64,000 bases of DNA from Burkholderia anthina (GTDB taxonomy: Bacteria; Pseudomonadota; Gammaproteobacteria; Burkholderiales; Burkholderiaceae), in assembly GCF_001547525.1 (NCBI RefSeq), contig NZ_LNJP01000003.1, positions 1,612,001 to 1,676,000 of the forward strand. The letters are read 5' to 3'. Shown here piece after piece: positions 8,675 to 17,277 of this stretch. The position numbers and the translations under genes were made by a program. A model generated the notes under the pieces. The model made no database searches, was not told where the DNA came from, and saw only the letters and a program-made list of their open reading frames with translations. Position 1 is the stretch's first letter, and the number at the start of each line of letters is the position of its first letter.

Positions 8675-10144
8675 TCAGACGGCGAGGCAGAGGTACTTGA
8701 TCACGACGTAGTCGTCGATGCCGTAGTGCGAGCCTTCGCGGCCGAGGCCCGACTGCTTGACGCCGCCGAACGGCGCGACTTCGTTCGAGATCAGGCCCGT
8801 GTTCACGCCGACCATCCCGTATTCGAGCGCCTCGGCCACCTTCCACACGCGGCCGATGTCGCGGCTGTAGAAGTAGGCGGCGAGGCCGAATTCGGTGTCG
8901 TTCGCGAGACGGATCACCTCGTCGTCGCTGCCGAACTTGAACAGCGGCGCGAGCGGCCCGAACGTCTCTTCCTTCGCGACCTTCATCGCCGGCGTGACGC
9001 CCGTCAGCACGGTCGGCTCGAAGAAGCCGTGGCCGAGCGCGTGACGCTTGCCGCCCGTCACGACGGTCGCGCCCTTCGCGAGCGCGTCCTCGATGTGCGC
9101 CTCGACCTTTAGCACGGCGGCTTCGTTGATCAGCGGGCCCTGCGTGACGCCCGGCTCCGTGCCGCGGCCGACCTTCAACTGGCCGACGGCCGCCGCGAGT
9201 TTCTGCGCGAACTGGTCGTACACGGCTTCGTGCACGTAGAAGCGGTTCGTGCACACGCACGTCTGGCCGCTGTTGCGGTACTTCGACGCGATCGCGCCCT
9301 GCACGGCCGCATCGAGATCGGCATCGTCGAACACGATGAACGGCGCGTTGCCGCCGAGTTCCAGCGACACCTTCTTGACCGTCGCCGCGCATTGCGACAT
9401 CAGCAGGCGGCCGACCGGCGTCGAGCCGGTGAACGACAGCTTGCGCACGATCGGGTTCGACGTCAGCTCGCCGCCGATCGCCTTCGGATCGCCCGTGACG
9501 ACGCTGAACACGCCGGCCGGCACGCCCGCGCGCTCGGCCAGCACGGCCATCGCGAGTGCGGAGAACGGCGTCGCTTCAGCCGGCTTCACGACGATCGGGC
9601 AGCCCGCGGCGAGCGCCGGGCCGACCTTGCGCGTGATCATCGCCGCCGGGAAGTTCCACGGCGTGATCGCCGCGCACACGCCGATCGCTTCCTTCGTCAC
9701 GACGATGCGCTTGTCGCTCGCCGGCGTCGGGATCGTGTCGCCGTACACGCGCTTGCCTTCTTCCGCGAACCACTCGAGGAACGACGCCGCGTAGCCGATC
9801 TCGCCCTTCGCTTCGGCCAGCGACTTGCCTTGCTCGGTGGTCAGGATCAGCGCGAGGTCGTCGGCGTTTTCCATCATCAGGTCGTGCCACTTGCGCAGGA
9901 TCGTCGCGCGTTCCTTCGCGGTCTTCTTGCGCCACGCCGGCCATGCGGCGTTCGCGGCCTCGATCGCGTGACGCGTCTCGGCCGTGCCCATCGCCGGCAC
10001 GGTGCCGAGCAGGCCGCCCGTCGCCGGATTGCGGACATCGAACGACTCGCCGTTCGCCGCGTGTTGCCATTCGCCATTGATGTACGCCTGCTGGCGGAAC
10101 AGCGACGGATCTTTCAGTGCCAGGGTTTCCTGAACGGTGCTCAT
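8675..10144 (-). CDS. gabD: Succinate-semialdehyde dehydrogenase (NADP+)
   Basis: A 489-residue aldehyde dehydrogenase, close to E. coli GabD in length. It oxidises succinate semialdehyde to succinate, the second step of GABA breakdown. Motifs: ITPWNFPAAMITRKVGPALA (cofactor fold), the catalytic Glu in VSLELGGNAPFIV and the catalytic Cys in NSGQTCVCTNRFYV, and KEETFGPLAPLF. The ATG at 10144 begins MSTVQETLALKDPSLFRQQA, typical of the family; the longer upstream frame is not. It follows gabT in the same direction, with a hairpin in the 98-base gap. Confidence 0.94.
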   Translation of the reverse strand: MSTVQETLALKDPSLFRQQAYINGEWQHAANGESFDVRNPATGGLLGTVPAMGTAETRHAIEAANAAWPAWRKKTAKERATILRKWHDLMMENADDLALILTTEQGKSLAEAKGEIGYAASFLEWFAEEGKRVYGDTIPTPASDKRIVVTKEAIGVCAAITPWNFPAAMITRKVGPALAAGCPIVVKPAEATPFSALAMAVLAERAGVPAGVFSVVTGDPKAIGGELTSNPIVRKLSFTGSTPVGRLLMSQCAATVKKVSLELGGNAPFIVFDDADLDAAVQGAIASKYRNSGQTCVCTNRFYVHEAVYDQFAQKLAAAVGQLKVGRGTEPGVTQGPLINEAAVLKVEAHIEDALAKGATVVTGGKRHALGHGFFEPTVLTGVTPAMKVAKEETFGPLAPLFKFGSDDEVIRLANDTEFGLAAYFYSRDIGRVWKVAEALEYGMVGVNTGLISNEVAPFGGVKQSGLGREGSHYGIDDYVVIKYLCLAV

Positions 10145-10193
10145 GTGAATCGCCTGCTTCGAAAAAGGACGGATAAGGACCGATGAAAACGGC

Positions 10194-10218
10194 CGCCGCC
10201 GTCTTCGCGACGGCGGCG
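10194..10218 (-). terminator. Hairpin between gabT and gabD
   Basis: CGCCGCCGTC/GACGGCGGCG around TTCGC. Read on the minus strand it is soon followed by TTTT. It could partly terminate transcription after gabT and so lower gabD expression. Confidence 0.5.
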
Positions 10219-10242
10219 CATTCAGTTGACGTGGACGGGCAC

Positions 10243-11532
10243 TCAGGCCGGCACGCCGACCGTTTCCTTCAGCACTTCCTCGAGGATCGCGAGCGCTTCG
10301 TCGAACACGGCTTGCGGGATCGTCAGCGGGAACAGGAAGCGCACGACGTTCGAGTACACGCCGCACACGAGCAGCAGCAGGCCGCGCTCGAGCGCCCGCG
10401 TCTGCACGCGCTTCGTGAATTCGGCATCCGGCTCGCCCGAACCCGGCTTCAGGAATTCGACCGCGATCATCGCGCCCGGGCCGCGCACGTCGGCGATCTG
10501 CGGCACGTCGGCCTGCAGCGCATTCAGCTTCGCCTTCAGCACGTCGCCGAGCTGCGTCGCGCGCTCGCACAGCTTCTCTTCGTCGATGATTTCGAGCACC
10601 GCGTGCGCCGATGCGACGGCCAGCGGGTTGCCCGCGTACGTGCCGCCGAGGCCGCCGGGCGCCGCTGCGTCCATCACGTCCGCACGGCCGACGACGCCCG
10701 ACAGCGGCATGCCGCCGGCGAGGCTCTTCGCCATCGTGATCAGGTCGGCCAGCACGTCGTAGTGCTGCATCGCGAACAGCTTGCCGGTGCGTGCGAAGCC
10801 CGTCTGCACTTCGTCGGCGATCAGCAGGATGCCGTGTTCGTTACAGATCTTGCGCAGCGCGCGCACGAATTCGGCCGGCGCCGGGTTGAAGCCGCCTTCG
10901 CCCTGGACCGGTTCGAAGATGATCGCGGCGACACGCTTCGGATCGATGTCGGCCTTGAACAGCATCTCGATCGCCTTGATCGAGTCGGCGGTCGTCACGC
11001 CGTGCACGGCGTTCGGGTACGGCGCGTGGAACACGTCGCCCGGGAACGGGCCGAAGTTCAGCTTGTACGGCGCGACCTTGCCGGTCAGCGCCATGCCCAT
11101 CATCGTGCGGCCGTGGAAGCCGCCCGAGAATGCGATCACGCCCGGACGGCCGGTCGCCGCACGCGCGATCTTGATCGCGTTCTCGACGGCTTCGGCGCCG
11201 GTCGTGAAGAACGCGGTCTTCTTCGGGAAGTCGCCCGGCGCGCGTGCGTTGATCTTCTCCGCCAGCTCGACGTACGACGCGTACGGGACGATCTGGTAAG
11301 CGGTGTGCGTGAAGTGGTTCAACTGATCCGCGATCGCCTTGACGATCTTCGGGTGGCGGTGGCCCGTGTTCAGCACGGCGATGCCGGCGGCGAAATCGAT
11401 GAAGCGGCGGCCTTCGACATCCCACAGCTCCGCGTTCTCGGCGCGGGCTGCGTAGAAATCGCACATCACGCCGACGCCGCGCGGGGTGGCGGCGTTCTTG
11501 CGGGCCTGCAGATCGGCATTCTTCACGGTCAT
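10243..11532 (-). CDS. gabT: 4-aminobutyrate aminotransferase
   Basis: A 429-residue class III PLP aminotransferase. It moves the amino group of GABA to 2-oxoglutarate, giving succinate semialdehyde for gabD. Visible motifs: TTGAEAVENAIKIAR, FHGRT, EPVQGEGGF, Asp240 in LLIADEVQTGFARTG and the PLP lysine Lys269 in MAKSLAGGMPLSG. It is the first gene of the gabTD unit and is divergent from gabR. Other omega-amino acids such as 5-aminovalerate may also be used; the neighbours favour GABA. Confidence 0.94.
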   Translation of the reverse strand: MTVKNADLQARKNAATPRGVGVMCDFYAARAENAELWDVEGRRFIDFAAGIAVLNTGHRHPKIVKAIADQLNHFTHTAYQIVPYASYVELAEKINARAPGDFPKKTAFFTTGAEAVENAIKIARAATGRPGVIAFSGGFHGRTMMGMALTGKVAPYKLNFGPFPGDVFHAPYPNAVHGVTTADSIKAIEMLFKADIDPKRVAAIIFEPVQGEGGFNPAPAEFVRALRKICNEHGILLIADEVQTGFARTGKLFAMQHYDVLADLITMAKSLAGGMPLSGVVGRADVMDAAAPGGLGGTYAGNPLAVASAHAVLEIIDEEKLCERATQLGDVLKAKLNALQADVPQIADVRGPGAMIAVEFLKPGSGEPDAEFTKRVQTRALERGLLLLVCGVYSNVVRFLFPLTIPQAVFDEALAILEEVLKETVGVPA

Positions 11533-11593
11533 CTCCTTGATGTTCTTCCCGGTGAGTAGAAAATCGGCCGCCTTGGCGGCCCATGGAGGCGAC

Positions 11594-11646
11594 TATAATC
11601 ACATTTGGCTCCGGCAATCAGAGCCATTTCAATAAATATTCAGGAG
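11594..11646. promoter_or_regulatory. gabR/gabT control region with inverted repeat
   Basis: TATAAT (11594-11599) is followed by TGGCTC-N9-GAGCCA (11606-11626) and a gabR ribosome binding site CAGGAG (11641-11646), whose GGAGCC partly repeats the arm sequence. The inverted repeat sits just after the likely start of gabR transcription and could be a GabR operator controlling both directions. Confidence 0.5.
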
Positions 11647-11652
11647 CCAATC

Positions 11653-13161
11653 ATGCGCGCGAGCGTGTTGTCGGACTGGCTGGCGCAGCGCCTCGTGCGC
11701 GGCGGCGAACAGCCGATCTACCGGCAGCTTCACCGGCTGCTGCAACAGGCGATCCTGTCGCGCGAACTGCCGGCCGGCACGCGTGTGCCGTCGTCGCGGC
11801 TGCTGGCCGCCGAGCTCGGGATCGCGCGCAACACGGTCACGCAGGTTTACGAACAGCTTGCGCTCGAAGGCTACGTGAACTCGGCGACGGGCCGCGGCAC
11901 GTTCGTCGCCGACAGCGCGCCCGACGAGATCGTCGGCGCGCCGGCCGATCCGGCTGGCGCGCCGACGGTCGTGCCTTCGTCCGCGCGGCGGCTGTCCGCG
12001 CGCGGCACGCGGCTCGTCGAGGGCGCCGGCGTGTCGAAGCGCCAGGGCGGCGCGTTCATGCCCGGCGTGCCCGATGTGTCGCGATTTCCGGCGCGTGTCT
12101 GGACGCGGCTGCACAACAAGTACTGGCGGCGCCTGCGCCCGGACCTGCTGACCTACGCACCCGGCGGCGGGCTCGCGCTGCTGCGCGAGGCGCTGGCCGA
12201 CTACCTGCGCACGTCGCGCTCGGTGCGCTGCACGCCCGAGCAGATCGTGATCACGACCGGCATCCACCAGTCGATCGACCTCGCGGTGCGGCTGCTGACC
12301 GATCCGGGCGACGCGATCTGGACCGAGGATCCGTGCTACTGGGGCGTGCGCAGCGTGCTGAACGTGTCGGGGCTGACCACGCGGCCGATCCCGGTCGACG
12401 ACGAAGGCATCGCGCCGTCGGCCGCCGATCTCGCCGAGCCGCCGAAGCTGATGCTCGTCACGCCGTCGCACCAGTATCCGCTCGGGATGGTGATGAGCCT
12501 CGCGCGGCGGCGGATGCTGCTCGAATACGCGCGCCAGCACGGCTGCTGGATCATCGAGGACGACTACGACAGCGAATTCCGCTACGGCAGCCGGCCGCTC
12601 GCGTCGCTGCAGGGCCTCGACACGGCCGGGCAGGTGATCTACGTCGGCAGTTTCGGCAAGACGCTGTTCCCGGGGCTGCGGGTCGGCTATCTGGTCGCGC
12701 CGGAGCCGCTCGCGGAAAGTTTCGCGACCGCGAGCGCCGAGCTGTATCGCGAAGGGCAGTTGCTGCAGCAGGCCGTGCTCGCCGAATTCATCGCGGAAGG
12801 GCATTTCGTGTCGCATATCCGCAAGATGCGTACGCTGTACGGGCAACGCCGCGAGGTGCTGCTCGACGCGGTCGCGCGCCGCTACGGCGATACGCTGCAT
12901 GCGCTCGGCAGCGACGCGGGGCTGCATCTCGTCACGCAATTGCCGACGGACGTCGACGATCGCGCGGTCGCGCAGGCCGCGCTCGAACGCAACATCGTCG
13001 TGCGCCCGCTGTCCGGGTATTACGCGGATCGCGAGCGCGCCGCGTCGGGGTTGCTGCTCGGCTATGCGTGCGTGCCGGAAGACGAGATCGCGACCGCGTT
13101 CGCGACGCTGGCCGAGGCGATCGACGAGCGGGCGTTCGGCGAGGCCGTGGCGCTGGCTTGA
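11653..13161 (+). CDS. gabR: MocR/GabR-family PLP-dependent transcriptional regulator
   Basis: A 502-residue two-domain regulator. Residues about 10-75 form a GntR-type winged helix (GGEQPIYRQLHRLLQQAILS, VPSSRLLAAELGIARNTVTQ). Residues about 130-500 are a class I aminotransferase-like domain, with the PLP lysine in YVGSFGKTLFPGLRVGYLV. In GabR proteins this domain binds PLP and GABA and switches on gabTD. The ATG at 11653 has CAGGAG seven bases upstream. Divergence from gabT supports a GABA-responsive role; the naming is by homology and context. Confidence 0.88.
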   Translation: MRASVLSDWLAQRLVRGGEQPIYRQLHRLLQQAILSRELPAGTRVPSSRLLAAELGIARNTVTQVYEQLALEGYVNSATGRGTFVADSAPDEIVGAPADPAGAPTVVPSSARRLSARGTRLVEGAGVSKRQGGAFMPGVPDVSRFPARVWTRLHNKYWRRLRPDLLTYAPGGGLALLREALADYLRTSRSVRCTPEQIVITTGIHQSIDLAVRLLTDPGDAIWTEDPCYWGVRSVLNVSGLTTRPIPVDDEGIAPSAADLAEPPKLMLVTPSHQYPLGMVMSLARRRMLLEYARQHGCWIIEDDYDSEFRYGSRPLASLQGLDTAGQVIYVGSFGKTLFPGLRVGYLVAPEPLAESFATASAELYREGQLLQQAVLAEFIAEGHFVSHIRKMRTLYGQRREVLLDAVARRYGDTLHALGSDAGLHLVTQLPTDVDDRAVAQAALERNIVVRPLSGYYADRERAASGLLLGYACVPEDEIATAFATLAEAIDERAFGEAVALA

Positions 13162-13296
13162 CGCGTGAGCACGGCAATATCGGCTCGTTGCGATTCCGTC
13201 ATAGACCGATCGAAGCGCAATACGCTCCGCAACGCGGCGAGCGTACCGGGCGCGCTCGCGCGGAATTGTCGATAATAGAACGTTGTTATTCACCGG

Positions 13297-14370
13297 ATGC
13301 CGACGATGACCGAAGCCACCCAAGCCCCGCCCGCCGTTCCGCGCCTCACGAGCCTGTCGCACGGCGGCGGCTGCGGCTGCAAGATCGCGCCGGGCGTGCT
13401 GTCCGAACTGCTCAAGCGCGCGACGCCGCCCGCGCTGTTCCCCGATCTGCTGGTCGGCACCGAGACGTCCGACGACGCGGCCGTCTACCGGCTCAACGAC
13501 GAGCAGGCGATCGTCGCGACCACCGATTTCTTCATGCCGATCGTCGACGATCCTTTCGACTTCGGCCGCATCGCGGCCACCAACGCGCTGTCCGACGTCT
13601 ATGCGATGGGCGGCAAGCCGATTCTCGCGCTCGCGCTGGTCGGCATGCCGATCAACGTGCTGCCGCACGAAACGATCGCGGCCGTGCTGCGCGGCGGCGA
13701 ATCGGTATGCGCGGAGGCCGGCATTCCGGTCGCGGGCGGCCATTCGATCGATTCGGTCGAGCCGATCTACGGGCTCGCGGCGATCGGCGTCGTGCATCCG
13801 TCGCGCGTGAAGCGCAACGCGGCCGCGCGCGCGGGCGACGTGCTCGTGCTCGGCAAGCCGCTCGGCGTCGGCGTGCTGTCGGCCGCGCTGAAGAAGAACC
13901 AGCTCGATGGAGCGGGTTACGCGCAGATGGTTGCGACCACCACCAAGCTGAACCGGCCGGGCGCCGAACTCGCCGCGCTGTCGGGCGTGCATGCGCTGAC
14001 CGACGTCACGGGCTTCGGGCTGCTCGGCCATACGCTCGAACTGGCGCGCGGCGCGCGGCTCACCGCGCGCGTGCACTATGCGTCGCTGCCGTGGCTCGCG
14101 GGCGTCGAGACGTTCGTCGCCGACGGCGTGTTCACCGGTGCGTCGGGCCGCAACTGGGCCGCGTACGGCACCGATGTGCGGCTCGCCGACGCGCTGCCGC
14201 CCGTCGCGCAGGCGCTACTGACCGATCCGCAGACGTCGGGCGGGCTGCTGGTCGCATGTGCGCCGGAAGCGGTCGACGACGTGCTCGCGTGCTTCCGTGC
14301 CGACGGTTTCGACCGCGCGGCGGTGATCGGCGAGATGGTGGACGGGCCCGCACGCGTCGACGTCGCCTGA
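13297..14370 (+). CDS. selD: Selenide, water dikinase (selenophosphate synthetase)
   Basis: A 357-residue enzyme that makes selenophosphate from selenide and ATP, the selenium donor for selenocysteine and selenouridine. The glycine-rich N-terminus contains GGGCGCKI with Cys26, Cys28 and Lys29; the equivalent Cys and Lys in E. coli SelD are catalytic. The usual selenocysteine position is Cys here. GTETSDDAAVY and TDFFMPIVDDPFDFGRIAA are nucleotide/metal-binding segments of the AIRS/PurM fold. A second ATG at 13306 would also serve as start. No selA, selB or selU lies in the window. A LysE-type gene follows after 81 bases. Confidence 0.95.
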   Translation: MPTMTEATQAPPAVPRLTSLSHGGGCGCKIAPGVLSELLKRATPPALFPDLLVGTETSDDAAVYRLNDEQAIVATTDFFMPIVDDPFDFGRIAATNALSDVYAMGGKPILALALVGMPINVLPHETIAAVLRGGESVCAEAGIPVAGGHSIDSVEPIYGLAAIGVVHPSRVKRNAAARAGDVLVLGKPLGVGVLSAALKKNQLDGAGYAQMVATTTKLNRPGAELAALSGVHALTDVTGFGLLGHTLELARGARLTARVHYASLPWLAGVETFVADGVFTGASGRNWAAYGTDVRLADALPPVAQALLTDPQTSGGLLVACAPEAVDDVLACFRADGFDRAAVIGEMVDGPARVDVA

Positions 14371-14451
14371 CGCCGGATTCACACGCCGCATCGTTTCGAC
14401 GTCGCCGGAATCGACGCTTTCCATCGACGGTATCGATGCCATCGACGACCG

Positions 14452-15045
14452 ATGAACGACTTCCTGTTCGGGCTGACGATCGCGCTGTCGGTCGGGCCCG
14501 TCGCACTGATGATCGCGCACTACGGCATGCGCGCCGGTACGGCGACCGGCGTGCGCGCGGCGCTCGGGGTGGCCGCTGCCGACGGCTGCTATGCGGTCGT
14601 CGCGTTCACGATCGGCGCGCTGCTCGCGGGCACGCTGGCGTCGTATCTGTCGGTGTTCCGCATGGTCGGTGCGTTCGTGCTGCTCGCGATGGGCGCGCGG
14701 ATGCTGTGGCAGGCGCTGCATGACCGGCGCCGCGCGCTCGACGGCAGCGTACCGACGCCACCGGCCGATCGCCCGTTCATGTCGATGTTCTTCGTCACGC
14801 TCGCGAATCCGCTGACCATCCTGCTGTTCTACGGCTATGCGACCGCTGCCGTCGGTGCGCACCGGCACTGGCTGCTCGGCGCGGCGTACGTGTTCGCGGG
14901 CAGTCTCGCCGGGCAGCTCGTGTTCGCGTTCGGCGGCAGCGCGATCGGGCGCTTCGTGAAGTCGCAGCGATGGCTCGCCGCGAGCCATGTGGTCGCCGCA
15001 CTCGTCGTGCTCGGATATGGCGTCGCGGGGCTGATGCGCGCGTAG
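14452..15045 (+). CDS. LysE-family exporter
   Basis: A 197-residue integral membrane protein with about six hydrophobic helices. The N-terminus FLFGLTIALSVGPVALMIAHYG and the later FFVTLANPLTILLFYG are LysE/RhtB signatures (the conserved GP and NP motifs). Such proteins export amino acids; the substrate here cannot be read from sequence. It lies 81 bases after selD and may be co-transcribed with it. No DNA-binding regulator of the ArgP type is adjacent. Confidence 0.85.
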   Translation: MNDFLFGLTIALSVGPVALMIAHYGMRAGTATGVRAALGVAAADGCYAVVAFTIGALLAGTLASYLSVFRMVGAFVLLAMGARMLWQALHDRRRALDGSVPTPPADRPFMSMFFVTLANPLTILLFYGYATAAVGAHRHWLLGAAYVFAGSLAGQLVFAFGGSAIGRFVKSQRWLAASHVVAALVVLGYGVAGLMRA

Positions 15046-15275
15046 CGCGCCGAGAAGCGGCCGACGTCGCGGTTGGCGGCAAACCAGATAGCATTCCTGA
15101 CGTTTGCAGGGCCGCGAAGAGTGGGCAATTTCCCGTCGCGCAACACGCATCCATTCGCACGAAACATCGCCCGCCGTTTCGTAGTCGGGTTCCGCATCGC
15201 GCACGCCCGTTCTATACTCGTCGCGCAGTCTCCGACAGCCGTTCTCATCCAACATCACTGAAACAAGGAACGCCG

Positions 15276-16355
15276 ATGCTGACTCGCTCCATTCTTTCCG
15301 CCGCTGCATTCTCGCTCGCGGCCTGCGCGACCGCGCCGTCGATCGCGCAGGACAACCAGGGCAACAACGCGGGCAACGCCGCATTCGCCGAGACCGGCGC
15401 ACAGGGCCGCCCGGTCAAGGTCATGATCATCACGATGTTCGGTCCGGAAGGCCAGGCGTGGCTCGACCGGCTCGGCCCGTGGCGCGACATCGCCGTGCCG
15501 GGCCTGTCGCCCGACTATCCGGCCGTCCACTGCAACAAGCAGGACGTGTGCGTGGTCACGACCGGCATGGGCTATGCGAACGCGTCGGCGACGATCATGG
15601 CGCTCACGTTCTCGCAGCGCTTCGATCTGCGCCGCACGTACTTCCTGATCTCGGGCATCGCAGGCGTCGATCCCGCGCAAGGCACGGTCGGCTCGGCCGC
15701 GTGGTCGAAATACCTCGTCGATTTCAGCCTGCAGTGGGAGCTCGATGCGCGCGAGATTCCGGCCGGGTGGAACACCGGTTTTCTCGGCATCAACACGAAG
15801 AGCCCGAACGACAAGCCGCCGCTCGACTATCGCACCGAAGTATTCCAGCTCAACCCGCAGTTGACCGACGCCGCATACGCGCTGTCGCGCAACGTCGTGC
15901 TCGCGGACAGCGCACAGGCGCAGGCCGCGCGCGCGAAGTTCACGTACGCGCCGGCCAACCGGCCGCCGACGGTGATCCAGTGCGATACGTCATCGGGCAA
16001 TACGTGGTTCTCGGGCACGCTGATCGGCGAGCGCGCACGCCAGTGGACCAAGATCCTCACGGACGGCAAGGGCACGTACTGCATGACCGCGCAGGAAGAC
16101 AACGCAACGTACGAAGCGCTCAAGCGCGCGGCGAGCGTGAAGCGGGTCGACCTGTCGCGCGTCGCCGTGCTGCGCACGGGGTCCGATTTCGACCGGCCGT
16201 ACGCGGGACAGACGAGCGCGGACAACCTGCTGAACTACGCGGACCAGGGCGGCTTCGCGCCGGCGACCGAAAACCTGTACCGCGCGGGCAATCCGCTCGT
16301 GCAGGACATCGTCACGCACTGGGGCGAATGGCGTGATGGAGTGCCGCGCCGTTGA
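15276..16355 (+). CDS. Purine nucleoside permease (NUP) family protein
   Basis: A 359-residue secreted or surface protein. The start ATG at 15276 follows AAGGAA and begins a signal peptide (MLTRSILSAAAFSLAACATA), which includes a Cys in a lipobox-like LAAC context. The mature part (VKVMIITMFGPEGQAWLDRL, VVTTGMGYANASATIMAL, SGIAGVDPAQGTVGSAAW) matches the NUP family, related in fold to nucleoside phosphorylases and first described as purine nucleoside permeases in Candida. It may bind or cleave nucleosides at the cell envelope. Neighbours give no further clue. Confidence 0.82.
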   Translation: MLTRSILSAAAFSLAACATAPSIAQDNQGNNAGNAAFAETGAQGRPVKVMIITMFGPEGQAWLDRLGPWRDIAVPGLSPDYPAVHCNKQDVCVVTTGMGYANASATIMALTFSQRFDLRRTYFLISGIAGVDPAQGTVGSAAWSKYLVDFSLQWELDAREIPAGWNTGFLGINTKSPNDKPPLDYRTEVFQLNPQLTDAAYALSRNVVLADSAQAQAARAKFTYAPANRPPTVIQCDTSSGNTWFSGTLIGERARQWTKILTDGKGTYCMTAQEDNATYEALKRAASVKRVDLSRVAVLRTGSDFDRPYAGQTSADNLLNYADQGGFAPATENLYRAGNPLVQDIVTHWGEWRDGVPRR

Positions 16356-16394
16356 TCGCCGCAGGACGGTATCGGCGACACGTCGCCGCGAGCG

Positions 16395-16487
16395 TCAATG
16401 CGATTGCGACCCGGAGCGGAACGGCGTCCACACCGGCGTGGTGTCGTCCCAGTGATCGAGCGGCGAAGGAAGTTGATCGTTCATCAT
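16395..16487 (-). CDS. Very small hypothetical protein (30 residues)
   Basis: A frame beginning MMNDQLPSPLDHWDDTTPVW and ending in GSQSH. AGGAG lies at good spacing before the tandem ATG ATG (16487/16484), an unusually good site for so short a frame. It is hydrophilic, with no signal peptide or known motif. It is downstream of, and codirectional with, the DUF4148 gene. No function can be proposed. Confidence 0.4.
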   Translation of the reverse strand: MMNDQLPSPLDHWDDTTPVWTPFRSGSQSH

Positions 16488-16577
16488 GTGCTCCTGCAAC
16501 TCACTGACTCAGCGAGTCGTCGACGAGGTGGTTCGAGATGCCGCGCGCGGGGCAACCCGCTGCGCGGCGTCGCGCGT

Positions 16578-16871
16578 TTACCGGCCTCCGCCGGCGAGCT
16601 GGTTGCTTTCCGGCATCGGGCGATAGGCGCCTTGTGCGAGCTCGAGCCCTTGCGGGTACGACGTTGCCTTGCGCAGGTACGCGAGCGTGCCGTCCTTGCG
16701 TGCTTGCACGACCTCCGCGCTCACTTCGGCGCGTGTGCGCGGGCCGTTGTGCTGCGAATACCACGACGTGTTGCCGTAGTCGCCGGCGTGCGGCGTACCC
16801 GAATCGGCGAAGGCCGGTGCGGACACGGCAAGCGTGAGAGCAAGGGCCGAGAGAAGATGGCGGCGGTTCAT
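16578..16871 (-). CDS. DUF4148 domain-containing small exported protein
   Basis: A 97-residue protein. The ATG at 16871 starts a clear signal peptide (MNRRHLLSALALTLAVSAPA, cleavage near AFA). The mature part, with TRAEVSAEVVQARKDGTL, is the DUF4148 signature, common and multi-copy in Burkholderia. The function is unknown; a periplasmic location is inferred. A frame reaching to 17012 is longer but would bury the signal peptide, so it was not used. Confidence 0.82.
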   Translation of the reverse strand: MNRRHLLSALALTLAVSAPAFADSGTPHAGDYGNTSWYSQHNGPRTRAEVSAEVVQARKDGTLAYLRKATSYPQGLELAQGAYRPMPESNQLAGGGR

Positions 16872-17277
16872 GGCGTCACTCCTGAAAATGTCGGAGCGGG
16901 CGCTTGAGCGCTTACTCCGGTCCCGCCAGGCGGGATCTGTTCGATGCGCAACGAGGTGCGCGACAGGGTTTACTCTAGGTGTCCGTTCCGTCGCGATAAA
17001 TGCGGCTCGCACGAATTGAATTGTCGCGAGACTGGAACAATCGGAATCCGTACGTGCGGTGGGGGAATGCGGAAACGGCCCGCAGCCCCGTGGCGCCGGC
17101 GTCGCAGGGGCGGCGGCGAGGGCGCGCGACGACGCACACGGCCGATTGCCGCGGGTTGCGCAAAGGGTTGCTGCAGATTCGGGAAGGATCGGGGCGCCGC
17201 GCGTGGAGGTGGTGCCCAGGCGGCGCGCAGGCGGGACGACGTGCGGGCGCCGCGGCCCGCACGCGTGGTTCAGACGA
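16872..17277. other. Intergenic region between the DUF4148 gene and ceoR
   Basis: About 405 bases. A short GC hairpin (TCCCGCC/GGCGGGA near 16922-16938) lies just upstream of the DUF4148 gene. No gene or clear promoter was recognised in the rest, which is GC-rich like coding DNA but has no frame resembling a protein. Confidence 0.5.

Noticed and set aside
11583..14723. A 1046-codon open frame spanning gabR and selD in another phase
   Set aside because: Extreme Arg/Ala composition without domains; it is a shadow of gabR and selD, whose own products are full-length and recognisable.
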